Positions 40,707 through 49,640 of a stretch of DNA of 52,940 nucleotides are shown one piece after another (position 1 is the first letter of the stretch; every line of letters begins with the position of its first letter). The position numbers and the translations under genes were made by a program. The notes under the pieces are model-generated. The model was not told the origin of the DNA. It searched no databases and worked only from the letters and a program-made list of their open reading frames with translations. Source of the DNA: Peptococcaceae bacterium (lineage in GTDB: Bacteria > Bacillota > Peptococcia > Peptococcales > Peptococcaceae). The stretch is taken from positions 1-52,940 of the forward strand of contig JAHZHI010000068.1 in NCBI GenBank assembly GCA_019420345.1, written 5' to 3'.

Positions 40707-41036
40707 ATGGATTTAGAAAAATATTTTAAGAAAGGCGAGCTGATTCCAGCCATCGTGCAGGAAGCAGGCACAGGAGAAGTGCTGATGCTTGCCTATATGA
40801 ACCGAGAAAGTTTGGCAAAGACCATTGAAACAGGTTACACATGGTTTTGGAGCCGTTCTCGCCAGGAACTTTGGAACAAAGGTGCCACCTCTGGCCATGT
40901 GCAGCGTGTCGTCAAAATGATGGGCGACTGTGACGATGACACCTTGCTCATCACTGTGGAGCAAACGGGTCCGGCTTGTCATACAGGCAGTCACAGCTGC
41001 TTTTTCAAACCGATCATAGATGGGAAGGAAGAATAA
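40707..41036 (+). CDS. hisI: Phosphoribosyl-AMP cyclohydrolase
   Basis: This 109-residue enzyme opens the adenine ring of phosphoribosyl-AMP. It has LMLAYMNRESLAKTIETGYTWFWSRSRQELWNKGATSGH, the metal-binding GDCDDDTLLI aspartates and the C-terminal zinc cysteines in GPACHTGSHSCF. It is separate from the pyrophosphohydrolase encoded next. ATG 40707 follows GGAGAG. Confidence 0.97.
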   Translation: MDLEKYFKKGELIPAIVQEAGTGEVLMLAYMNRESLAKTIETGYTWFWSRSRQELWNKGATSGHVQRVVKMMGDCDDDTLLITVEQTGPACHTGSHSCFFKPIIDGKEE

Positions 41037-41040
41037 AAAC

Positions 41041-41364
41041 ATGGAAAGCATGGAACATATGTATCAGGTGGTCAGCGACCGCCGTGTCAATAAACAGGAA
41101 AACTCTTACACGTGTTATCTGTTTGAACAGGGATTGGACAAAATCTGCAAAAAGATTGGTGAAGAGGCATCTGAGGTCATCATTGCTGCCAAAAATGGCG
41201 TGCAGGAGGACACGGTTGGCGAAGTTGCTGATCTGCTCTATCATCTCGTGGTTATGCTGGTCGACCAGGGCATTCCGCTGTCAGCTGTTGATGATCTGCT
41301 GACCCAGCGTGCAGGTAAGATCGGCAACCTCAAAACCTTCCATAAGGTCGACCACGACAGCTGA
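41041..41364 (+). CDS. hisE: Phosphoribosyl-ATP pyrophosphohydrolase
   Basis: This 107-residue all-alpha MazG-like enzyme hydrolyses phosphoribosyl-ATP. The catalytic pattern GLDKICKKIGEEASEVIIAAKNG and the ADLLYHLVVMLVDQGI helix with metal-binding Glu and Asp residues are visible. The N-terminal SYTCYLFEQG strand is typical of HisE. It closes the his operon; no terminator is apparent before the following membrane gene, which may be co-transcribed. Confidence 0.95.
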   Translation: MESMEHMYQVVSDRRVNKQENSYTCYLFEQGLDKICKKIGEEASEVIIAAKNGVQEDTVGEVADLLYHLVVMLVDQGIPLSAVDDLLTQRAGKIGNLKTFHKVDHDS

Positions 41365-41375
41365 GGAGGATGACC

Positions 41376-42350
41376 ATGAGCAATCTGCAACCTCCTCGCT
41401 CGCCGGTTGCTCTGGGCGGTATGATGGCAGCACTGGCGGTGGCTTTTGGCTTGCTGAGCCAGCTGCTGCCAATTTTTTTCGGGCTGCTGGCACCGCTGCC
41501 ATTGGCGCTGGCCGCCATCTGGCTGCCAACGGGCATGGCTGTTTTGTCGGCAATGGCGGCGACACTTGTTCTGGGCATGCTTCTAGGTCCATTGGCGGGG
41601 CTGAGTTTTCTCTGTCAGACGGCCATCTTTGGCTTGGTCTGCGGCTTACTGGTCAAGGCGCGGCAGCGCTACGCCGTGATCTTCAGCGGTGCGACGCTGG
41701 CGTTGGTTTTAGGCACTGGCTTGATGCTGCTTCTGCAGCTGTGGCTTACAGGTGCTGCACTGCCAACGTTTTCCGCCTTGGAAAATGAAATGCTTGCCAG
41801 CGCCAAGAGCATGGATCTCTTTAATGCGATGGCCACCAGCAGCATGACTGCAGCAGAGGCACAGACCATGTTTACGCAGCTTGTACATACCATGGTGCAG
41901 CTGGCTCCAGCGATCTATGTGCTGATTTTTGCGCTGGAAACGGGTGTGGTGCTGCTGCTTTTGTATCTGCTATGTCGTCGGCTTCACACCGAGGTGCAGG
42001 TACCGGCGCTGCACTGGAAAACGATTCTTATGCCGCCGGCGGTGCTCGTGCCATTTCTTCTGGCATGGATCGCTCTTTTGGCGGAACGGTATTTTGACAA
42101 TCAGGTCTTGTGGATTGTCGCCGCAAATGTTATGGTAATAGGAGCAGCTGGTATGGCGCTGGATGGTTTTTCTTACGTCATTGCTCGGCTGAATTTCTCG
42201 AAAAAACCGCTCATCACCCAGTTTTTGTATATTGCGCTGGTGCTGTTGATGGGTGGCTATTTGATTGTTGTATGTGTGGTGCTCGGCGTCTTTGACAGCA
42301 TCGCCGATTATCGCCATCTGCGATCACAGAAAGGAGCAAAACCACAATGA
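41376..42350 (+). CDS. YybS-like (DUF2232) membrane protein
   Basis: This 324-residue protein has about eight membrane helices and fits the DUF2232/YybS family, which usually lies upstream of rplI in Bacillota. Its N-terminal half (GGMMAALAVAFGLLSQLLPIF...PLPLALAAIWLP) resembles S-component-like transporters. Function is unknown. ATG 41376 follows GAGGAGG (41363-41369) by 6 bases; ATG 41370 abuts that site and is rejected. The stop overlaps the rplI start by 4 bases. The c-di-AMP phosphodiesterase gene gdpP, often between these two genes, is absent here. Confidence 0.85.
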   Translation: MSNLQPPRSPVALGGMMAALAVAFGLLSQLLPIFFGLLAPLPLALAAIWLPTGMAVLSAMAATLVLGMLLGPLAGLSFLCQTAIFGLVCGLLVKARQRYAVIFSGATLALVLGTGLMLLLQLWLTGAALPTFSALENEMLASAKSMDLFNAMATSSMTAAEAQTMFTQLVHTMVQLAPAIYVLIFALETGVVLLLLYLLCRRLHTEVQVPALHWKTILMPPAVLVPFLLAWIALLAERYFDNQVLWIVAANVMVIGAAGMALDGFSYVIARLNFSKKPLITQFLYIALVLLMGGYLIVVCVVLGVFDSIADYRHLRSQKGAKPQ

Positions 42351-42793
42351 AAGTGATTTTAACGGAAGATGTACCAAAAGTTGGGAAACGTGGCGAGATC
42401 GTTGATGTGAAGAGCGGCTATGCCCACAACTTCCTTTTTAAGAATGAAGTGGCAGTAGAAGCCACCAAGACCAATCTCAAACGCCTCGCTGAACAGCAGG
42501 CCCAGGAAGCTGAAGAACGCGCCTACGAAAAGGCACAGGCTGAAGGCATCGCTTCAAAGCTGAACGATCAGAAGGTCGTCATCAAAGCAAAAGAAGGTGC
42601 TAACGGCAAACTCTTCGGCACCATCAGCAACAAAGAAGTGGCTGAAGAGATCAAGGCTCAGTACAATGTAGACATCGACAAACGCAAGATTGCCCTTGAA
42701 GACAAAATCAAGGAACTCGGCACCTATAACGCTACCATCAAGCTTCATCCAGAAGTCAAGATCGTTGTTAAGGTGCAGGTTGTTGCTGAATAA
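42347..42793 (+). CDS. rplI: 50S ribosomal protein L9
   Basis: This 148-residue ribosomal protein has the normal L9 length and organisation: the N-terminal domain MKVILTEDVPKVGKRGEIVDVKSGYAHNFL, a long connecting helix (about 42-75) rich in Ala, Glu and Gln, and the C-terminal rRNA-binding domain with GKLFGTISNKEVAEEI. It is translationally coupled to the preceding membrane gene and followed by a strong bidirectional terminator. Confidence 0.97.
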   Translation: MKVILTEDVPKVGKRGEIVDVKSGYAHNFLFKNEVAVEATKTNLKRLAEQQAQEAEERAYEKAQAEGIASKLNDQKVVIKAKEGANGKLFGTISNKEVAEEIKAQYNVDIDKRKIALEDKIKELGTYNATIKLHPEVKIVVKVQVVAE

Positions 42794-42811
42794 TTCAGCT
42801 GTCAAAGCATA

Positions 42812-42852
42812 AAAAGGACGCCCTCGCATTTTTGCGAGGGCGTCCTTTTATT
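42812..42852. terminator. Bidirectional terminator between rplI and tmk
   Basis: A perfect 17-bp stem (42812-42828 with 42833-42849) with a TTTT loop has A-runs and T-runs at its two feet, serving both convergent transcripts. Confidence 0.93.
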
Positions 42853-42861
42853 ATGTTGTTT

Positions 42862-43470
42862 TTATACATTGAGCACCTGCTGCACGGCTTGCCAAGTGTT
42901 TTGAAAAACCTGGTCGGGCGCTTGGCTGGCGTCGATGGTGGTGACGTTGTCAGCATGACGCACATCGGCGAGCATGCGGTACATGTCGCGCACTTGATAG
43001 AGCTGACGCTGGGTTTCGTAACGTTCATGGTCATCGCCGCGGGCACCAATGCGTGCCATGGCGGTTTGCGCGTCGAGATCGAAATAGAGCGTGAGGTCTG
43101 GGTGCAGGCGTTTATCGGCTTCCTGGTTGAGGGCCAAAATCCATTCCAACGTCAGTGACTGGCTGTTGTAAGCCAGAGAGGAGAGCACATAACGGTCGCA
43201 AAGCACGATGTCGCCAGCGGCAATATGCTTCTTCATTTCGCGGATGTGCTCCAGGCGGTCGGCTGCGAAGAGCAGGGCGATGGTGGCTTCGTCAAACTGG
43301 CTGCTGTCTTTGAGACTTTCGCGAATGAGGCGGCCGATTTTGTTATCGGCGGGCTCGTGCGTCACCCATACATTGCAGCCAGCGCTGATCAGCCGCGCAC
43401 GCAGCATTTCCAGCTGGGTGCCTTTGCCGCTGCCGTCGATGCCTTCCAGGACAATGAGCTTGCCGCTCAT
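42862..43470 (-). CDS. tmk: Thymidylate kinase
   Basis: This 202-residue enzyme phosphorylates dTMP to dTDP. It has the P-loop LEGIDGSGKGTQ near residue 8, the THEPADNKIGRLIRE segment corresponding to the DR[YH]-adjacent region, LLFAADRLEH, and the catalytic CDRYVLSSLAYNS motif. The ATG overlaps the trpS stop by 4 bases, and GGGAGG lies about 9 bases upstream. It is the second gene of the trpS-tmk unit; tmk more often lies near holB. Confidence 0.96.
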   Translation of the reverse strand: MSGKLIVLEGIDGSGKGTQLEMLRARLISAGCNVWVTHEPADNKIGRLIRESLKDSSQFDEATIALLFAADRLEHIREMKKHIAAGDIVLCDRYVLSSLAYNSQSLTLEWILALNQEADKRLHPDLTLYFDLDAQTAMARIGARGDDHERYETQRQLYQVRDMYRMLADVRHADNVTTIDASQAPDQVFQNTWQAVQQVLNV

Positions 43471-44477
43471 GCTTTTACGCCTCCCAGATTGAGGTGCATG
43501 GCTTCTTTCACCTTGGCGATGTTTTCATTGCCGATGGCATTGGCGTGGGCGTTGCCCTTGCGGATGATGTCACGGACGTCATCGAGATGGGCTTCATAAT
43601 AAGCGCGGCGTTCACGGAATGGATCGAGCAGATCGTTGAGGCTCTGGGTTAAGCGCTTTTTGCAGGCCACACAGCCGATGGTGCCTGCTTTGCAGCGTTC
43701 ACAGATGTCGTCGTGTTCTTCTGGCGTGAAGACGGCGTGGTACTTATTGACCACGCAGATGTCTGGATGCCCAGGATCGGTGGCGCGAATGCGGCTAGGA
43801 TCGGTGACGGCTTTGCTGACTTTTTCTTTGACGGTTTCTGGTGTGTCAGAAAGATAGATGGCGTTGCCGAGGCTCTTGCCCATCTTGGCGTTGCCGTCGA
43901 GACCGGCCAGGCGTGGAAATTCGCTGAGCTTGATTTCTGGTTCTTTGAGCAGCGGCGCGTCTGGGCAGTAAAGATCGTTGAAGCGGCGTACCAGCTTGCG
44001 TGCCAATTCCAGATGAGGTTTCTGGTCTTCACCGACAGGAACGAGGTCGGCGTTGCAGAAAGTGATGTCTGCAGCCTGGCTGACAGGATAGCCGATGAAG
44101 CCATAGGTCATATCGTCATAGCCATACTGTGCAGCTTCGGTCTTAACCGTTGGGTTATGGCGCAGCACGTTCATGGTGACGAACATGGAATAGAAAATGG
44201 TCAGCTCTGCAATGGATGGAATCTGGCTCTGCAGGAAGAGCGTGGTTTTTTCTGGGTCGAGACCGACGGACAGGTTGTCGATGGCGACCTGCATGATGCT
44301 GTCGCTGATCAGTTCTGGACGTTCAAAATGGGTGGTCAGCGCCTGAATGTCGGCGATTTCAATAAAGGTGTCGTATTCGTGCTGTAATTTCACACGGTTG
44401 GAAAGACTGCCCACATAATGGCCGATATGCAGACGGCCGGTAGGACGGTCGCCGGTTAAAATACGTTTCATTGTCAT
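43467..44477 (-). CDS. trpS: Tryptophanyl-tRNA synthetase
   Basis: This 336-residue class I synthetase charges tRNA-Trp. It has the HIGH-type motif GRLHIGHYVGSL near residue 14, the tryptophan-pocket segment YGFIGYPVSQAADI, and the KMSKS-type motif NAKMGKSLGNAI near residue 195. A CERCKAGTIGCVACK cysteine group near the C-terminal half could bind zinc or an iron-sulfur cluster. The ATG at 44477 follows AAAGGAG by 7 bases; a longer reading to 44528 runs into the promoter. The leader is short with no T-box. Confidence 0.95.
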   Translation of the reverse strand: MTMKRILTGDRPTGRLHIGHYVGSLSNRVKLQHEYDTFIEIADIQALTTHFERPELISDSIMQVAIDNLSVGLDPEKTTLFLQSQIPSIAELTIFYSMFVTMNVLRHNPTVKTEAAQYGYDDMTYGFIGYPVSQAADITFCNADLVPVGEDQKPHLELARKLVRRFNDLYCPDAPLLKEPEIKLSEFPRLAGLDGNAKMGKSLGNAIYLSDTPETVKEKVSKAVTDPSRIRATDPGHPDICVVNKYHAVFTPEEHDDICERCKAGTIGCVACKKRLTQSLNDLLDPFRERRAYYEAHLDDVRDIIRKGNAHANAIGNENIAKVKEAMHLNLGGVKA

Positions 44478-44533
44478 ACGTTTACTCCTTTTGTATCGCA
44501 GGGTTGCGTCATTTTTACATGTAATCAATATAA

Positions 44534-44562
44534 AGTATAAAATCTATTTCGTGTAATGTCAA
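44534..44562 (-). promoter_or_regulatory. Promoter of trpS-tmk
   Basis: On the minus strand TTGACA (44562-44557) and TATACT (44539-44534) are spaced by exactly 17 bp, close to consensus. Confidence 0.88.
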
Positions 44563-44613
44563 ACAATAGCGCCGTTTCCGGCAAAAAAACGGCTTTGCTC
44601 GTCGGTGGTGCTC

Positions 44614-44642
44614 TTGATTTACGCGCAGAGATAATTTATACT
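44614..44642 (+). promoter_or_regulatory. Promoter of the aminotransferase gene
   Basis: TTGATT (44614-44619) and TATACT (44637-44642) are spaced by 17 bp, divergent from the trpS promoter. Confidence 0.82.
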
Positions 44643-44678
44643 ATTTTGCAGAATAAAAATACATTGGAGGAATGGTTC

Positions 44679-45926
44679 ATGTCATTATTAGCCAAACACG
44701 CCCAAGGTAAGGGCGGTCCAGACGTCATCTTCGCTTATTCCGCACAGGCAAGCGCTCGTGCCAAAGAAGTTGGCAAAGAAAATATTACCAATGCGACCAT
44801 CGGTGCATTCTTAAACGCTGATGGCAGCCTGAAAACAATGAATACTGTAGAGGAGGCCCTCGCCGCCATTCCTTTTGACGAAGGTGCCAACTATGCGCCA
44901 ATCAACGGCCTGCCTAGCTACATCGAAGCTATGACGGAAAGCGTTCTGCGCGACCATCGTCCAGCGAATACTTATACTGCTGGCATTGCCACCCCTGGCG
45001 GCACTGGTGCGCTGCACAACAGCTTCTTTAACTATTTGAATCCAGGCGAAGTAGCCATCACCACCAGCTATTACTGGGGCAACTATCGCAGCATGCTGAC
45101 TGAAGTCGGCCGCGACATCAAAACCTTCAACACCTTCACCCCAGAAGGTAATTTTGACGTAGCAGCATGCGAAGCAGCATGCAAGGAAGTGGCAGAACAG
45201 CAGACCAACGTGCTCTTGCTGTTGAATACACCTGCTCACAATCCAACTGGTCTCGCTGTCAGCGACGATGAATGGAAAGAATTGATTGCGAACTTGAAGA
45301 CCATCGCTGAAAATGGCAAAAACAATGTCATTCTCATGGTGGATACTGCGTACATCGACTATGCTGGCGAACGTGGCCGTGATTTCTTTGAATTCTTTAC
45401 CAATCTGCCAGAAAACTTCCTGGTTATCGTTTGCGCCAGCACCTCAAAGGGTTACACCCTTTACGGCTATCGTCTCGGCCTGATGTTCTGCATCGCACAG
45501 AGTCAGGAAGTGTGCGACGAATTTGAACGTGCCAATGGTGCTTCTGCGCGTGCAACCTGGTCCAACGGCAGCCGTCCAGCAATGGAAGCGGTAACACTGT
45601 TGAACACCGATCCAGAACGCCGTGCTGCATTCCGTAAGGAACAAGATGAATTTGCAGCCAGCCTGCAGCATCGTGCTGATATCTTCATGAGCGAAGCTGC
45701 TGAAGCAGGTCTGCCAACTTGCCCATACAAGAGTGGGTTCTTCATCTATGTGCCAACTCCAACCCATGAACAGGCAGTTGCCATCTTTGACAAGCTTGCT
45801 GCTCAAAATATTTTTGTTGTACCACTCGGCAATGGTTTGCGCGTTGCCATCTGCGCCATCGATGATGCGAAGATCGTTGGCATGGCAGGAAAATTCAAAG
45901 CTGCTTATGACGAAGTCGTCAAGTAA
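44679..45926 (+). CDS. Class I PLP-dependent aminotransferase (aspartate/aromatic type)
   Basis: This 415-residue cytoplasmic enzyme belongs to fold type I aminotransferases of the aspartate/aromatic subgroup. It shows GIATPGGTGALHNSF, LLNTPAHNPTGLAV, MVDTAYIDYAGERG and the PLP lysine in CASTSKGYTLYGYRLG with the downstream Arg. Substrates are likely aspartate or aromatic amino acids with 2-oxoglutarate; these cannot be separated by sequence here. ATG 44679 follows GGAGGA. The in-frame extension to 44556 spans the promoter at 44614-44642 and is rejected. It is monocistronic with its own terminator. Confidence 0.9.
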   Translation: MSLLAKHAQGKGGPDVIFAYSAQASARAKEVGKENITNATIGAFLNADGSLKTMNTVEEALAAIPFDEGANYAPINGLPSYIEAMTESVLRDHRPANTYTAGIATPGGTGALHNSFFNYLNPGEVAITTSYYWGNYRSMLTEVGRDIKTFNTFTPEGNFDVAACEAACKEVAEQQTNVLLLLNTPAHNPTGLAVSDDEWKELIANLKTIAENGKNNVILMVDTAYIDYAGERGRDFFEFFTNLPENFLVIVCASTSKGYTLYGYRLGLMFCIAQSQEVCDEFERANGASARATWSNGSRPAMEAVTLLNTDPERRAAFRKEQDEFAASLQHRADIFMSEAAEAGLPTCPYKSGFFIYVPTPTHEQAVAIFDKLAAQNIFVVPLGNGLRVAICAIDDAKIVGMAGKFKAAYDEVVK

Positions 45927-45943
45927 TTTTTAGGATTAAAAAG

Positions 45944-45991
45944 AACGCTCGACGCTCCACGTTTATCGCTGGATCGTTGAGCGTTTTTTTG
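45944..45991 (+). terminator. Intrinsic terminator of the aminotransferase gene
   Basis: A long stem (45944-45959 with 45970-45985, two mismatches) is followed by seven T. Confidence 0.87.
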
Positions 45992-46012
45992 TGCTTATGG
46001 TGAAATTGTGCA

Positions 46013-46042
46013 TTGCACCAGAGCAGCACGCTTCTTATAATG
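46013..46042 (+). promoter_or_regulatory. Promoter of the CLC gene
   Basis: TTGCAC (46013-46018) and TATAAT (46037-46042) are spaced by 18 bp. The -35 box lies in a GTGCA-T-TGCAC palindrome (46008-46018). Confidence 0.7.
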
Positions 46043-46070
46043 AATGAAGATGAAAGGAGGCAGCACATTC

Positions 46071-47348
46071 ATGAAGACCAAAACGGAATATTTGCTGCTG
46101 GGAATTTTTTCGTTGCTTTTGGGTGCGCTTTCAGGCGTCGTCCTTTGGGTGGTGCTGCAGCTTATGCATTTCGGCATTGCTTTTGTCTGGGAAATCGCGC
46201 CGGCACAGCTGGCCTTTGGTGACAGCGTTCTTTATCCGATGCTCGTTTGTATGCTGGCAGGTGTGTTGATTGGGTTGATTCAAAAACATTGTGGCGCGGT
46301 GCCGGAAACCATGCATCAGGTGATGGTGACGGTGAAGGCTGAGGGCGGTTACGCCGGACGGCGGATATGGGTGCTCGTGGTGGCATTTTTGCTACCGATT
46401 ATTTTTGGCGGTGCCATTGGGCCGGAAGCAGGGCTTGCTGGGCTGATCGCAGCACTGTGGACAGTTGTCAGCCGCAACATCAAGGTGCGTGGTGTGCAGG
46501 TGGAGGCTATGGCAGAGACAGGGATTGTTGCGATTTTGGGTGCTATTTTTGGCGCACCATTGTTTGGGATTGCTGAAGCGGTGGAACCAGACGATGCAAG
46601 TGAACACTATCGTGACAAATTGTTGTCCAAGAAAGCACGTATCTTTTTTTATGGCATGGGCGTCGTTGGTATTTTTGTCGCCCTGGCACTTCTTGCACCA
46701 TTTGGCGTTCCTAATGAAGGGCTGCCACGTTTTTCCTGGTATCATGCCATTGGATGGACACAGTGGAAATGGTCGCTGGCACTTATTCTGCTGGGAATTG
46801 TGATGGCACTGCTCTATGCGGTTTTTGATGATGTGACGGCAACATTTGCAGAGTGCCTGGAAAAGTATCCGATTGTGGCTGCTGTGATCGCTGGCGCGCT
46901 TCTCGGGCTTGTCGGGCATTTTGTGCCGGAAATCATGTTTTCCGGTGAAAGCGGGCTGCATGAGCTGCTCACCACCTGGAACGGTTATTCCGCTGGTGCT
47001 TTGTTTGGCATTGCGCTGCTGAAAGGGCTGGCGTCAACTCTCTGCATCAATTTCGGCTGGCGCGGCGGGAACATTTTCCCAATTATCTATATGGGCGCGG
47101 CAGCAGGCTACGCGTTTGCGCTGGCAGTGAATATGTCTGAAGGCAATGACATGCTGGATGGCGGCTTTGCAGTGGCGCTGGTGCTGGCGGCCATGTATGG
47201 ATTTATTTCGCAGAAACCAGTGACGGTTGCTGCCGTGCTGCTGCTCTGCTTCCCAATCACCTATATCTTGCCAATCGCCGTGGCAGCGTTTATTTCTGCG
47301 AAATGTTCGCTGGTGTTTTATAAGTGGTGGAAGGCGCGCGTTCAATAG
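46071..47348 (+). CDS. CLC-family chloride channel or transporter
   Basis: This 425-residue membrane protein has ten or more hydrophobic helices and the CLC organisation. The GxEGP-like motif reads GGAIGPEAGLAGL near residue 115, with Glu at or near the gating position, and the C-terminal anion-filter region reads GWRGGNIFPIIYMGAAAGY near residue 328. The first GSGIP motif is not well conserved (LIQKHCGAVPETMHQ). Family members either exchange chloride or fluoride for protons or act as channels, and the substrate is not clear here. ATG 46071 follows AAAGGAGG; the predicted transcript start lies after the alternative ATG at 46044. Confidence 0.85.
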   Translation: MKTKTEYLLLGIFSLLLGALSGVVLWVVLQLMHFGIAFVWEIAPAQLAFGDSVLYPMLVCMLAGVLIGLIQKHCGAVPETMHQVMVTVKAEGGYAGRRIWVLVVAFLLPIIFGGAIGPEAGLAGLIAALWTVVSRNIKVRGVQVEAMAETGIVAILGAIFGAPLFGIAEAVEPDDASEHYRDKLLSKKARIFFYGMGVVGIFVALALLAPFGVPNEGLPRFSWYHAIGWTQWKWSLALILLGIVMALLYAVFDDVTATFAECLEKYPIVAAVIAGALLGLVGHFVPEIMFSGESGLHELLTTWNGYSAGALFGIALLKGLASTLCINFGWRGGNIFPIIYMGAAAGYAFALAVNMSEGNDMLDGGFAVALVLAAMYGFISQKPVTVAAVLLLCFPITYILPIAVAAFISAKCSLVFYKWWKARVQ

Positions 47349-47391
47349 AGATTTTCATATAAAAGATAGGAGGTTTTTTATGGCTCACACC

Positions 47392-47420
47392 TTGACGCTG
47401 GCGGCCGCACGCGCTACAAT
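47392..47420 (+). promoter_or_regulatory. thrS promoter
   Basis: TTGACG (47392-47397) and TACAAT (47415-47420) are spaced by 17 bp, and transcription should start near 47427 at the beginning of the T-box leader. Confidence 0.85.
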
Positions 47421-47426
47421 GAGTAA

Positions 47427-47670
47427 TCATAAGAAATGCGATGACGAGGAGGACGTTGGCATCCTCTGCATTCCAGAGAGGGCGGTCTTGGCTGAGAGCC
47501 GCTCATGCAGCGCATAACGTCTACCACCTCCAAGCAGCGTCGGGATGAACCGACGACGGCAGCCACCGTTAACGGCAGAAAGTGGGCTGGCGGCTTGCCG
47601 CTGGTCAATCTGGGTGGAACCACGGGAATGTTCGGCGCTCTCGTCCCTTTTGGGATGAGAGCGCCTTTTG
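47427..47670 (+). ncRNA. Threonine T-box riboswitch (leader of thrS)
   Basis: The leader has T-box hallmarks: a kink-turn-like GATGACGAGGA at the base of stem I, the CAGAGAG apical loop motif (47474-47480), a specifier region with ACC (47523-47525, repeated at 47526-47528) as threonine codon, and the T-box sequence GGGTGGAACCACGGG (47612-47626). It ends in a terminator hairpin (47634-47647 with 47652-47665, one G-U) followed by TTTT. Uncharged tRNA-Thr would pair with the specifier and T-box to form the antiterminator and permit thrS expression. Confidence 0.92.
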
Positions 47671-47693
47671 TATTTTTGAAAGAGGAGATTAAA

Positions 47694-49604
47694 ATGATCA
47701 ACATCACGTTACCAGACGGCAGCGTCAAGAGTTACGACGCTGCATCCATTTCACCAATGGAAATTGCAAAAAGTTTGTCTAACAGCCTGCCAAAGAAGGC
47801 TGTTGCAGCGAAAGTCAATGGCGAAGTCTGCGATCTCTCAACGGTACTCGACAAGGACGCAGAAGTGGCTATTTTGACTTTTGATGATGAAGAAGGCAAG
47901 GAAGTGTTCCGTCATTCTTCCAGCCACGTCCTGGCTGAAGCGGTTCAGCGCCTCTGGCCTGGCACCAAGCTTGCCATCGGGCCTGCTATTGAAAATGGTT
48001 TCTATTATGACTTCGACAGCGAACACACCTTTGTGCCAGAAGATCTTGAAAAGATTGAAAAGGAAATGAAGAAAATCGTTAAGGCGGGCGCTGCTTTTGA
48101 ACGTCGTGAAGTGTCTCGTGAAGAAGCGCTCAAATTCTTCAGCGACCGCGGCGAAACCTACAAGGTTGAACTGATTGAAGACTTGCCTGAAGATGAAACG
48201 ATCAGCATGTATCAGGATGGCGATTACGTCGATCTTTGTGCAGGTCCTCATCTGCCAAAAACGAGCGCCATTAAAGCCATTAAGCTGATGAGCATTGCAG
48301 GTGCTTACTGGCGCGGCGATGAAAAGAACAAAATGCTGCAGCGTATCTATGGCACGAGTTTCCCTAAACAGGATGCACTCGATGAATACCTGCATCTGTT
48401 GGAAGAAGCCAAACGCCGCGACCATCGTAAGCTGGGCAAAGAACTCGATCTTTTCTCCTTCGTGGAAGAAGCACCAGGGTTCCCAATCTTCCATCCAAAA
48501 GGCATGATTTTGCGCAATGAGTTGGAAAAATTCTGGCGCGAAGAACATGAAAAAGCTGGTTATTCCGAAATTCGCACGCCGCTCATCATGAACCGTGCGC
48601 TTTGGGAACGTTCCGGCCACTGGGATCATTACAAAGAAAATATGTACTTTACGGAAATCGACGAACAGCCATATGCTATCAAGCCTATGAACTGCCCTGG
48701 CGGTATCCTGCTTTATAACGAAAGCTTACACAGTTATCGTGAACTGCCACTGCGCTGGGCTGAATTGGGCCTCGTTCATCGTCACGAACTCAGCGGTGCC
48801 CTCCACGGCCTCATGCGTGTGCGTGCCTTCACTCAGGATGATGCGCACATCTTCATGCGTGAAGATCAGATCATCGACGAAGTTGTTGGCGTTATGAAGC
48901 TTGTGGACCGTGTTTACAGCAAGTTTGGTTTTGAATACCATGTAGAGTTGTCCACCCGTCCGGAAGACTCTATGGGCTCTGACGAACTGTGGGAAAAAGC
49001 TACCGAAGGGCTGCGCACGGCATTGCAGACGGTGGGCAAAGACTACATTGTCAACCCTGGCGATGGTGCCTTCTATGGCCCTAAGATCGACTTCCATCTG
49101 AAAGACTGCCTGGGACGTACCTGGCAGTGCGGCACGATTCAGCTCGATTTCCAGATGCCAGAGAAGTTTGATATGACTTACATCGGTGAAGATGGTGAAA
49201 AACATCGACCAGTTATGGTTCACCGTACGGTATTCGGCAGCATTGAACGTTTCATCGGCATTCTGACCGAACATTTCGGCGGCGCTTTCCCAACCTGGAT
49301 GGCACCTGTTCAGGCAAAAATCATTCCTATTACGTCTGATAACGCTGACTATGCTGATGAATTGGCTGTACAGCTGAAAGCCGATGGCGTGCGTGTGGAA
49401 GTTGACCATCGTTCCGAAAAGATGGGCTACAAGATTCGCGAAGCAACGGTTCAGAAAATCCCTTACATGCTCGTTGTTGGCGGCAAGGAAGCAGAAAGCG
49501 GCACGGTTTCTCTGCGTTCCTATAAGAACGGCGATGAAGGCGTGAAAGATTTTGCCGAATTCCGTGCTGCATTGAAGGAAGAAATCGCTGAACGCCGCAT
49601 GTAA
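47694..49604 (+). CDS. thrS: Threonyl-tRNA synthetase
   Basis: This 636-residue class II synthetase has the full architecture: an N-terminal TGS domain (about 1-62: MINITLPDGSVKSYDAASISPMEIAKSL), the editing/SAD domain with the HSSSHVLAEAVQRLWPGTK histidines and the later CAGPHL, the catalytic core (about 240-535) with motif 2 near ALHGLMRVRAFTQDDAHIF and zinc ligands around NCPGG and HRTVFGSIERFIG (motif 3), and an anticodon-binding domain. ATG 47694 follows AGAGGAG; a longer reading from 47505 would translate the T-box leader and is rejected. Confidence 0.97.
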   Translation: MINITLPDGSVKSYDAASISPMEIAKSLSNSLPKKAVAAKVNGEVCDLSTVLDKDAEVAILTFDDEEGKEVFRHSSSHVLAEAVQRLWPGTKLAIGPAIENGFYYDFDSEHTFVPEDLEKIEKEMKKIVKAGAAFERREVSREEALKFFSDRGETYKVELIEDLPEDETISMYQDGDYVDLCAGPHLPKTSAIKAIKLMSIAGAYWRGDEKNKMLQRIYGTSFPKQDALDEYLHLLEEAKRRDHRKLGKELDLFSFVEEAPGFPIFHPKGMILRNELEKFWREEHEKAGYSEIRTPLIMNRALWERSGHWDHYKENMYFTEIDEQPYAIKPMNCPGGILLYNESLHSYRELPLRWAELGLVHRHELSGALHGLMRVRAFTQDDAHIFMREDQIIDEVVGVMKLVDRVYSKFGFEYHVELSTRPEDSMGSDELWEKATEGLRTALQTVGKDYIVNPGDGAFYGPKIDFHLKDCLGRTWQCGTIQLDFQMPEKFDMTYIGEDGEKHRPVMVHRTVFGSIERFIGILTEHFGGAFPTWMAPVQAKIIPITSDNADYADELAVQLKADGVRVEVDHRSEKMGYKIREATVQKIPYMLVVGGKEAESGTVSLRSYKNGDEGVKDFAEFRAALKEEIAERRM

Positions 49605-49640
49605 TGTTGACCAAGAATTCCAAGGAAGGAGGTGTCTGCA

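Noticed and set aside
44556..44678. In-frame N-terminal extension of the aminotransferase
   Set aside because: It spans a near-consensus promoter (44614-44642), and the family's normal start agrees with ATG 44679 behind GGAGGA.
47505..47693. In-frame N-terminal extension of thrS
   Set aside because: It would translate the T-box and its terminator hairpin. ThrS normally begins with the TGS domain, which starts at 47694 after a good binding site.
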